DNA of 64,000 bases from an uncultured Prevotella sp. (GTDB lineage Bacteria > Bacteroidota > Bacteroidia > Bacteroidales > Bacteroidaceae). Where the stretch lies: positions 1 through 64,000 of the forward strand of contig CAMUYR010000003.1 of assembly GCA_947164965.1 (NCBI GenBank), given 5' to 3'. Below, one piece after another: positions 22,111-30,082 of the stretch; the first letter of the stretch is position 1, and each line of letters starts with the position of its first letter. The position numbers were made by a program, and so were the translations under genes. The notes under the pieces are model-generated. The model was given only the letters and a program-made list of their open reading frames with translations. It was not told the origin of the DNA and ran no database searches.

Positions 22111-23779
22111 ATGACGAGCCACCCACAAACTCACGCATAATCGACGTTGGCGGTATCTCCTTGTCGCTCACGGGGAGGAAGAAATGGATGAACTTCAGCA
22201 GGCGGTGGGCCTCTGAGTATTCCGGACAGTTCTTGGGTACCGACGACAGGATGATTTCCGCATGCGTGCGCAGTACGGCAAACTCGATGTTGAGTGCCGA
22301 GTTAAACATCACGTCGGCTGTCTCCTGATAGGGGAATATCCACTGGTCTTCGGCATCCAGCACGTTCTTCCATTGGGCTATTGTCTCGCGGGCCGTAAAT
22401 GCACCCTTGTTGTAGTCGCGTATGATGCGGCGCAGCAGTCGGTTGTCGCGTACTGGAATCCAATTGTGGTCATCCAACGATATGCTGGTCAGTGCCGAAA
22501 TGTATATCTTATACTTCATGCTGTCGGGAATGTTCTTGGTCAGCAGCGGGTTCAGGGCGTGGATACCCTCAATGATGAGCACCGAGTCTCCCGCCAGCTT
22601 CAGCTTTTTGCCGTTCCATTCACGCTGTCCTGTTGTGAAGTTGTATTCCGGTATCTCCACGCGTTCGCCATTCATCAGTCGCAGCAGATGGTCCTCCAGC
22701 AGCGAGTATTCCACCGTCTCGATATTGTCGAAGTCGTAGTCGCCATTGGGCAGCTTCGGCGTGTCCACACGGTTCACGAAGTAGTCGTCCGTCGAGAACG
22801 ACAGCGGGCGCAATCCGCAGGCCAGCAGCTGTACCGACAGACGCTTGCAGAATGTCGTCTTGCCCGAACTCGAAGGTCCTGTTATCAGCACCAGTCTGAC
22901 GGGGTCTTTTTCACGGTGGAACCGTCTGTCTATCTCTTCCGCTATCTCCACAATCTTCTTCTCTTGCAGCGCCTCGCTTACCTGTATCAGTTCCGATGCA
23001 TGACCGCGCATGATGGCCTTGTTCACGTCACCCGCATTCGACAGTCGCATAATGATGTCCCATTTCGTCTTTTCCGCAAACATCTCGAAGGTCTTGGGTT
23101 GGTCCACCTTCTCAGCCACCTGGTTCGGGTTGTTCCAGTCGGGCACCCTCAGCAGCAGACCATCTTCATATCGTTCCAGTTCCCACACCTTCAGATAGCC
23201 TGCCGATGGCACCAGCGGACCGTAGTAGTAGTCTACCGTGTCGCCCAGCGTGTAGTAGTCGCTATACACCTGTCCGCTCGTTTCCAGCAACTTCACCTTG
23301 TCCGAGAATCCACGCTCTTGGAATACGCGGATAGCCTCCTCGGTAGTGGCCTCAGTCCTACGGAACGGCATGTCCAGATCCACTATTTCCTGCATGCGCT
23401 GTTTGATTTTCGCTACATCGTCGTCCGTCAGCGTCTCGTTATTTTTTTTCTTGAAGTTGCAGTAGTAGCCACGACACAGCGAGTGCTCCACAAACAGCTT
23501 CGAGCCGGGGAATATGTCCTGCGTAGCCTTGTAGAGCACGAAGCTCAGACTCCTCACGTACACCCTGTGGCCACTGCCGGCACGGGCGTCCAGAAATTCC
23601 ACGTCGCGGTTTTGAAACAATCTGAACTTCAGTCCCTGCGATGCGTTATTCACTTTTGCCGAAATGACGGGGTAGGGCAGCTTGATGTCGTCAGCAAACT
23701 CTTGATACACGTCGAGCAGCGAGCATCCCTCGGGAAAGCTCTTCGTGACGTTGTTGTTCTTACAGCGGATTTGTAGCAT
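22100..23779 (-). CDS. Nucleoside/uridine kinase with N-terminal TGS/ThrRS-like region
   Basis: P-loop GPSSSGKTTFCKRL; HSLCRGYYC; start set at ATG 23779. Confidence 0.85.
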   Translation of the reverse strand: MLQIRCKNNNVTKSFPEGCSLLDVYQEFADDIKLPYPVISAKVNNASQGLKFRLFQNRDVEFLDARAGSGHRVYVRSLSFVLYKATQDIFPGSKLFVEHSLCRGYYCNFKKKNNETLTDDDVAKIKQRMQEIVDLDMPFRRTEATTEEAIRVFQERGFSDKVKLLETSGQVYSDYYTLGDTVDYYYGPLVPSAGYLKVWELERYEDGLLLRVPDWNNPNQVAEKVDQPKTFEMFAEKTKWDIIMRLSNAGDVNKAIMRGHASELIQVSEALQEKKIVEIAEEIDRRFHREKDPVRLVLITGPSSSGKTTFCKRLSVQLLACGLRPLSFSTDDYFVNRVDTPKLPNGDYDFDNIETVEYSLLEDHLLRLMNGERVEIPEYNFTTGQREWNGKKLKLAGDSVLIIEGIHALNPLLTKNIPDSMKYKIYISALTSISLDDHNWIPVRDNRLLRRIIRDYNKGAFTARETIAQWKNVLDAEDQWIFPYQETADVMFNSALNIEFAVLRTHAEIILSSVPKNCPEYSEAHRLLKFIHFFLPVSDKEIPPTSIMREFVGGSSFKY

Positions 23780-23908
23780 AGAAAAAAACTTTTGTGCAAA
23801 GATACGAATAAACGAGCAGAAAAACAAAATTTCTTTTGTTTTATTAAAGAAATGTATTATCTTTGCAGGCAAAATTCAACCCAAAACAACTAATAAACAG
23901 TCAGGATT

Positions 23909-24544
23909 ATGAAAAGAACCGCATTATCAATCATCTTTGCCTGCTGCGCTATGGCAATGGCGGCACAGAACACCGTAAACGTAAAGTTCCAGGGAGCGAA
24001 ACCAACCATCAGCGATTTTGTATGGGCACTTATCAACGCACACGACAAAGAAGCGGAGGAAGACTGCGCCGACGAATCGTTTAACGGTCTTGCATATGCG
24101 TGGAAACAGCATCACAAAGGCCGTAAGCTTGAAGAAGGGAAATCATTGACCATCGACACCAAAAACGGCTATGCTTGCTATGAGTATAGGTCGGAGTACG
24201 AGCAGACGGTGGATCTGGTCAGAGTCGAGCTATGCTACTGGAACGAGGCCGACCAGAAGCACAAGCTGTTAGCCTATAACGTGCAATGCTACAGAAACGG
24301 CAACCCCGATCACGGACAATTCGACGGCCTGATATTCTATCGCTACAACAATGCCACCAAGAAGATGACATTTGTGGAATCGCCAGGATTCGAAGTACAA
24401 TTCGGAACCGGCGATGGCGGAGATGTCTCCTACGAGCTGCCACGCACGGGCAAGAACATCGTCAAGACTTCATACTGGCGCAATACAGGCAAGAAACGCC
24501 AGCAAACGTTAGTCTGGGACGGAAGTAAGTTCAGTTTAAAGTGA
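23909..24544 (+). CDS. Hypothetical secreted protein
   Basis: Signal peptide MKRTALSIIFACCAMAMAAQ; TATCTTTG upstream. Confidence 0.65.
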   Translation: MKRTALSIIFACCAMAMAAQNTVNVKFQGAKPTISDFVWALINAHDKEAEEDCADESFNGLAYAWKQHHKGRKLEEGKSLTIDTKNGYACYEYRSEYEQTVDLVRVELCYWNEADQKHKLLAYNVQCYRNGNPDHGQFDGLIFYRYNNATKKMTFVESPGFEVQFGTGDGGDVSYELPRTGKNIVKTSYWRNTGKKRQQTLVWDGSKFSLK

Positions 24545-24569
24545 TTAGTTTAAGATACGAAATAGAATT

Positions 24570-24598
24570 CGGGCTCATAGCGAGTCCGTTTTTTTTTG
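24570..24598 (+). terminator. Rho-independent terminator
   Basis: CGGGCTC-atagc-GAGTCCG followed by a long T-run. Confidence 0.8.
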
Positions 24599-24604
24599 TC
24601 TGTT

Positions 24605-24633
24605 AAGTGCACACGGGGACCCCGTGTGCACTT
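24605..24633. repeat. Perfect inverted repeat, 14-bp arms, 1-nt centre
   Basis: AAGTGCACACGGGG A CCCCGTGTGCACTT. Confidence 0.95.
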
Positions 24634-24664
24634 GTTGTGTTTTAATTGAGTAGGTGCCTCATTC

Positions 24665-25063
24665 TTACTTCCAGGGATTGTCGTAAGCCACAGGACCGTT
24701 CTCGAGTTTCTGGCACACGATTTCAATCTCCTCGTAGTGCTGCTGTCCGTCTTCCCACTTCTCCACGTAGTTCACACAGTAGCAGTTGGTACCCTTCAGC
24801 TCCTTCATGGCTGCGCCGTCTACGGTATTCACAAACTTCACTGAGAAGTCGCGGGGGCTCGTAGGATCGAGCATCCATGCTATCAGTTCGTTGTTGCCAT
24901 CGTTCATGGCCTTCACGCGTATTGTCACCTTGCCACCACGGGGAATACCTGAAATCTGTCCCTCCTTATCGGTAGCCTGTTCAAACTTATAGTCAACCAT
25001 CATTACCTCACGTGGTGCGAAATCTTTTATTTCCAGGGTTACTGGTGTTACATTCTCTGCCAT
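24665..25063 (-). CDS. T6SS tube protein TssD (Hcp-like), paralog A
   Basis: Bacteroidetes TssD pattern: MMVDYKFEQATDKEGQISGIPRGGKVTIRVKAMNDG. Confidence 0.85.
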   Translation of the reverse strand: MAENVTPVTLEIKDFAPREVMMVDYKFEQATDKEGQISGIPRGGKVTIRVKAMNDGNNELIAWMLDPTSPRDFSVKFVNTVDGAAMKELKGTNCYCVNYVEKWEDGQQHYEEIEIVCQKLENGPVAYDNPWK

Positions 25064-25129
25064 AATATCTTTCCTTTCTATATTTTAATTCTTAACTCCT
25101 AATTCTCACTTCTCATCTTTCATTTTTCA

Positions 25130-25522
25130 TCATGCCCAGTCGTTCTCGTAAACCACATTGCCGAACTCAATCTTCTTGCAGGTGATAGTGATCTCTTCAA
25201 AGTGTCCCATCTTGTCCTCCCACTTCTCTTCGAAGTCAACGCAGTAGCCGTTGGTGAACTTGATGCTCTTCATCTCCTTGTTCGTCTTGGTCTCAAGGAA
25301 CTTGATCTCGCCGTTCTTCGGAAGACTGCGTTCCGTCATCCATGCCAGCAGATCAGGTGTTCCGTCGTTCAGAGCTTTTACGCGAACTGTAATCTTGCCA
25401 CCGCGTGGGATGCCTGCCATCTGTCCTTCTACGTCTGTTGCCTGATTAAACTCGTAAGTCACCATCAGAACTTCTCTCTCTTTGTAACCGTCGATTGTCA
25501 TCGATACTGGAGTCTTTGCCAT
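25130..25522 (-). CDS. T6SS tube protein TssD (Hcp-like), paralog B
   Basis: EVLMVTYEFNQATDVEGQMAGIPRGGKITVRVKALNDG; paralog of A. Confidence 0.88.
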   Translation of the reverse strand: MAKTPVSMTIDGYKEREVLMVTYEFNQATDVEGQMAGIPRGGKITVRVKALNDGTPDLLAWMTERSLPKNGEIKFLETKTNKEMKSIKFTNGYCVDFEEKWEDKMGHFEEITITCKKIEFGNVVYENDWA

Positions 25523-25870
25523 AATTTTTTCCTTTCTTAAATTTTTAATGTTATACCTTATTTTATTTTTAATACTATTTTTTTGTTTGTCGTTCAGAAC
25601 CCGTTTGTTCCTTTCGACAATGCAAAGGTAAGACGTTTTTTCTCTCCTTCCAACTTTTTTTTTATCTTTCTCCTCAGTTTGTATGGACAGAAATCCCCAT
25701 CATGGACAAATCGGCGAAAACACCCACGATTCCTGTCCAGAGTATGCGTTTTTCTATAATTATAAGCGCTACGACCCTGAATTTCCAATTCTGAAGTCCG
25801 TGGTTCGATGTTTTAAAAACTGATCTCTGAGATCTCTAAGAACATGACAACATTACAATTTATCTAATAT

Positions 25871-25901
25871 TCGGGTTCACCATTTGGTGGGCTCGTTTTT
25901 T
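25871..25901 (+). terminator. Terminator-like hairpin with no recognised plus-strand gene upstream
   Basis: CGGGTTCACC-attt-GGTGGGCTCG then T-run. Confidence 0.55.
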
Positions 25902-25906
25902 TGTTG

Positions 25907-25914
25907 TACCTTTG
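25907..25914 (+). promoter_or_regulatory. -7 element TACCTTTG for menBCE
   Basis: TACCTTTG upstream of menB start. Confidence 0.6.
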
Positions 25915-25930
25915 ACGGCAGAAACTATAG

Positions 25931-26800
25931 ATGATGAAGAATATGGAAAAAAGAGAATGGAAAGAGATTAGGAAATTCGAAGAGATACGCTTCGAAGAGT
26001 ATCAGTGTATCGCGAAGATCACTATCGATAGGGCCCGCTATCGTAACGCGTTTACACCTAGGACGACGCTGGAGCTGAGTCAGGCGTTTGCCATGTGTCG
26101 CGAGATGCAGCAGATCAGAGTGGTGCTGCTGACGGGTGCCATGTCGGAAGTGCCCGAGGGCAAGACGCTGGCCGACGTGAAGCATGCCTTCTGCTCGGGT
26201 GGCGACATGCACGTGAAGGGACGCGGCGGATATATAGATGACGAGGGGGTGCCCCGACTGAGCGTGCTCGACGTGCAGATGCAGATACGCCGACTGCCGA
26301 AACCCGTGATAGCGATGGTGAACGGCTATGCCATAGGTGGTGGCCACGTGCTGCACCTGGTGTGTGACCTGACGATAGCCTCGGAGAATGCCATCTTCGG
26401 ACAGACGGGACCCAAGGTAGGCTCGTTTGATGCCGGCTTTGGATCTAGTTATCTGGCCCGCATCGTTGGTCAGAAGAAGGCCCGCGAGATATGGTTCCTG
26501 TGCCGTCAGTATACCGCCAAGGAGGCTGAGGAGATGGGTATGGTGAACAAGGTGGTGCCCATAGACCAGTTGGAGGACGAGTGTGTGGCATGGGCCGAGG
26601 TGATGATGGAACGGTCGCCTATAGCCCTGCGCATGATAAAAGCCGGTCTGAATGCAGAGCTGGACGGTCAGGCCGGTATTCAGCAGCTGGCGGGCGATGC
26701 CACGATGCTCTACTATTTCTTGGACGAGGCGCAGGAAGGCGGCAAGGCTTTTCTGGAGAAGCGTAAACCCGACTTCGAACAATATCCGAAGATTCCATGA
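25931..26800 (+). CDS. menB: 1,4-dihydroxy-2-naphthoyl-CoA synthase
   Basis: Crotonase fold; [44 protein letters not shown]. Confidence 0.92.
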   Translation: MMKNMEKREWKEIRKFEEIRFEEYQCIAKITIDRARYRNAFTPRTTLELSQAFAMCREMQQIRVVLLTGAMSEVPEGKTLADVKHAFCSGGDMHVKGRGGYIDDEGVPRLSVLDVQMQIRRLPKPVIAMVNGYAIGGGHVLHLVCDLTIASENAIFGQTGPKVGSFDAGFGSSYLARIVGQKKAREIWFLCRQYTAKEAEEMGMVNKVVPIDQLEDECVAWAEVMMERSPIALRMIKAGLNAELDGQAGIQQLAGDATMLYYFLDEAQEGGKAFLEKRKPDFEQYPKIP

Positions 26801-27828
26801 AGATAACGATAGAGGAGCGGGTGCTGCATTTTAAACAGCCTGCAGGAACCAGCCGTGGGGTGTATACGGAGCGCAGGATATGGCTGCTGCACATGACGGA
26901 AGACGGCAGGACGGGTGTGGGGGAGTGTGCCCCGCTGCCCCAATTGAGTTGTGACGACAGGGCTGACTATATCGACTTGCTGCGCAGATTCTGCGACGAG
27001 GTGGAGCGGACGGGCGAGATACCCTACGAGGCGCTGCGCGACTATCCCTCGATGCTCTTTGGGCTCGAGACAGCGCTACGTTCTTTACAATTCTCTCACC
27101 TCTCACCTCTCACCTCTCACCTCTTGTTCGATACGCCATTCAGCCGTGGCGAGGAGGGTATCCCCATCAACGGACTGGTATGGATGGGCTCATTCGACGA
27201 GATGAGCCGGCGCATAGAACAGAAACTGGAACAGGGTTTCAGATGCGTGAAGCTGAAGATAGGCGCTATCGACTTCGACGCCGAGCTGGAGCTGGTCAAG
27301 CAGATACGCAGCAGGTTCGGACGCAACGACGTAGAGCTGAGAGTGGACGCCAATGGTGCCTTCAGTTACGAAGAGGCGCTCTATAAGCTGGAACTGCTGT
27401 CGCAATATGCACTGCACAGCATAGAGCAACCCATCAAGGCCAGACAGTGGGCATGGATGTCTGAACTATGCCGCGAGTCGCCACTGCCCATAGCGCTGGA
27501 CGAAGAGCTGATAGGCGTGAACGATCCAGACCAGAAGCGCCAGATGCTGAACATTATCCGTCCTCGATACATCATCCTGAAACCATCGCTGCACGGCGGT
27601 ATGGCGGGATGCAGGGAATGGATAGACATAGCCCGCAGCATGCAGATAGGAACGTGGATTACGTCGGCACTGGAGAGCAACATTGGACTGAACGCCATTG
27701 CGCAGTTTGCGGCAGAGGTGTACGGCCCGCATATCAAGATGCCGCAAGGACTGGGCACGGGTCAGCTGTTTACCGACAATATTGAGATGCCGCTGGAGAT
27801 ACGCGGTGATAAACTGTGGATGGTGTGA
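26797..27828 (+). CDS. menC: o-succinylbenzoate synthase
   Basis: Enolase superfamily [13 protein letters not shown]..., [16 protein letters not shown]; contains (TCTCACC)4. Confidence 0.88.
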   Translation: MKITIEERVLHFKQPAGTSRGVYTERRIWLLHMTEDGRTGVGECAPLPQLSCDDRADYIDLLRRFCDEVERTGEIPYEALRDYPSMLFGLETALRSLQFSHLSPLTSHLLFDTPFSRGEEGIPINGLVWMGSFDEMSRRIEQKLEQGFRCVKLKIGAIDFDAELELVKQIRSRFGRNDVELRVDANGAFSYEEALYKLELLSQYALHSIEQPIKARQWAWMSELCRESPLPIALDEELIGVNDPDQKRQMLNIIRPRYIILKPSLHGGMAGCREWIDIARSMQIGTWITSALESNIGLNAIAQFAAEVYGPHIKMPQGLGTGQLFTDNIEMPLEIRGDKLWMV

Positions 27829-28793
27829 CACTGGAAGAATTCCTGGAGGAGTGGAATAACGACTCACCCTTCGTGCATGTGCAGACAAGCGGCAGCACGG
27901 GGACGCCCAAGGCGATGATGGTGGAGAAGCGGCGCATGCTGAACTCGGCCCGCATCACATGCGACTTTTTGGGACTGAAGGCTGGCGACACGGCGCTGCT
28001 CTGCATGTCGCTGGACTATATAGCTGGCAAGATGATGGTGGTGAGGGCGCTGGAGCGAGGCTTGAAGCTGATAGCCGAAGAGCCCAGCGGACACCCTTCA
28101 TGGGATGACGACATCGTTTTTGCAGCGATGGTGCCTTTGCAGGTCTATAATCTTCTACAGACGGAAGAAGGGTGCCAACGATTGATGAAGATACACCACC
28201 TGATCATAGGAGGCGGAGCTATCGATGAAGCCTTGGAACAGGCATTGCAGCACTTCTCGAATGCCGTATGGAGCACGTATGGCATGACGGAGACACTGTC
28301 GCACATAGCCCTACGCCGACTGAACGGCGAGGCGCGCAGCCTGTGGTATACGCCATTCGATGGGGTAGAGGTGAGGCAGAATGACGACGGTTGTTTGGTC
28401 ATCAATGCGCCAGCCGTCAGCGACGGGGTGTTGGTGACCAACGACATCGTGGAGATGGACGGTCGCAGGTTTCGTGTCCTGGGGCGCAAGGACAACGTGA
28501 TATGCTCGGGCGGCATCAAGATACAGGTGGAGGAGGTGGAGCGGTTGCTGAAGCCTCACGTGCACGTACCTTTTATTTTTACGCGAGCGAAGGACGAACG
28601 GCTGGGTGAGCGTGTGGTCATGATGACGGAAGGAGGCGACAAGGCACAGATGGAGAGCGTATGCCGACAGGTGTTGCCCCGCTATTGGCAACCACGGGCT
28701 TACGTCACAATAGACCGTCTGCCGATGACTGAAACGGGAAAACCCGCCCGTCGGGAAGCAGAGCTGAAGGCCGCACAATTGCTGACAGAATAA
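27816..28793 (+). CDS. menE: o-succinylbenzoate-CoA ligase, short form
   Basis: AMP-binding motif QTSGSTGTPK; STYGMTETLSHIALR; overlaps menC. Confidence 0.85.
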   Translation: MDGVTLEEFLEEWNNDSPFVHVQTSGSTGTPKAMMVEKRRMLNSARITCDFLGLKAGDTALLCMSLDYIAGKMMVVRALERGLKLIAEEPSGHPSWDDDIVFAAMVPLQVYNLLQTEEGCQRLMKIHHLIIGGGAIDEALEQALQHFSNAVWSTYGMTETLSHIALRRLNGEARSLWYTPFDGVEVRQNDDGCLVINAPAVSDGVLVTNDIVEMDGRRFRVLGRKDNVICSGGIKIQVEEVERLLKPHVHVPFIFTRAKDERLGERVVMMTEGGDKAQMESVCRQVLPRYWQPRAYVTIDRLPMTETGKPARREAELKAAQLLTE

Positions 28794-28794
28794 A

Positions 28795-28827
28795 GGCGGG
28801 GTCCATCCTCACGAATAGACCCCACCA
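28795..28827 (+). terminator. Hairpin after menE
   Basis: GGCGGGGTC...GACCCCACC; no clear T-tract. Confidence 0.4.
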
Positions 28828-28863
28828 CGGTTGTTAGTAATTAAAAATAGGTAGTAGTAGCTC

Positions 28864-29916
28864 TTAGAATTCCCTGTAAAAATCCAGAGCTTCCTTTATT
28901 TCTTCTTCCGTCGCCGTCTGGTTGATGCGGATGTCACCGATCGCACCCAGCAGCGTGAAATTAATAGTCTGACCGGTATTCTTCTTGTCGTGATGCATCA
29001 GTTCCAGCAGTTGCGGATAGTCGTCGCAGGTGATGGCCATACGTCCGTAGTTCTCCTTGATCATATTGACGGTCTGACGCATCTTGTCCTGTGGGAATCC
29101 CGTCTTGACAATACTCAGGTAGAGTTCGACCACCAAACCGTAAGCCACAGCATAGCCATGCAGGATGGGACGGCGCTGAAGAGCCAGCGACTCGAAGGCG
29201 TGTCCGGCAGTATGACCTAAGTTCAGCGCCTTGCGCAGCCCCTGTTCGTGAGGGTCCTCGGTGACGATGCGCTGCTTGACAGCAACACTGTCGGCAACCA
29301 TCCGGCCCAGCGTATCGAGAGACTGCTGATTGTCTGGTTCATAATTCAGATGCTCCGCCCACATCGCCTCGTTGCTGATGAGACTATGCTTGAGCATCTC
29401 GGCATAGCCCGACAGCAGGTTTTCGCGATCGAGGGTACGTAGGAAAGTGGTGTCGAGAATGACGGAATGGGCATTGTTGAACACGCCGATCTCGTTTTTC
29501 AGACCGCCGAAGTTGATACCCGTCTTGCCACCCACTGAGGCATCGACCATAGAGAGCAGCGTGGTAGGTATATTAATATAGGTGATGCCCCGCTTGAAGG
29601 TGCTGGCAGCAAAACCGCCCAGATCAGTCACCATGCCTCCGCCCAGATTGACCATCAGCGAATGGCGCGTGGCACCCATACGCTGCAGATTACTCCACAC
29701 ATGGCTCAACGATTCCAGCGTCTTGTTGGCATCGGTGCTGCCAATGGTGATGACCTCAGCTCCCAGCATGCACTGGAAGCCGCTGATGACGGGCAGACAG
29801 AGCTGGGCAGTGGTGTCGTCAGTCAGCACAAACAACTTGTCGTGCGGACATTCTGCAATAGCATCAGAGAGTGATTGCTGCAGGTTACGGGATATGATGA
29901 CCTTCTGTTGCTCCAT
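28864..29916 (-). CDS. aroB: 3-dehydroquinate synthase
   Basis: GGGMVTDLGGFAAS, PTTLLSMVDASVGGKTGINF. Confidence 0.92.
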   Translation of the reverse strand: MEQQKVIISRNLQQSLSDAIAECPHDKLFVLTDDTTAQLCLPVISGFQCMLGAEVITIGSTDANKTLESLSHVWSNLQRMGATRHSLMVNLGGGMVTDLGGFAASTFKRGITYINIPTTLLSMVDASVGGKTGINFGGLKNEIGVFNNAHSVILDTTFLRTLDRENLLSGYAEMLKHSLISNEAMWAEHLNYEPDNQQSLDTLGRMVADSVAVKQRIVTEDPHEQGLRKALNLGHTAGHAFESLALQRRPILHGYAVAYGLVVELYLSIVKTGFPQDKMRQTVNMIKENYGRMAITCDDYPQLLELMHHDKKNTGQTINFTLLGAIGDIRINQTATEEEIKEALDFYREF

Positions 29917-30082
29917 AAAAACAGCTGCAAAATTAAGTAAAATTTATGAAAAACGTATAGAAAATAAAGATAAATGAAGAAAAAGTGAACATTTTGTGCT
30001 ATTTCCTTTAAACTTTCTGTAACTTTGTGCGTCAAAATAAGCAAAAATGTAAATAGCAAAAATTAATAAACCTCAAAAAAAG

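Noticed and set aside
22262-23776. 504-aa plus-strand ORF
   Set aside because: Shadow ORF antisense to the uridine-kinase-like gene; His/Arg/Val-rich composition with no domain signal.
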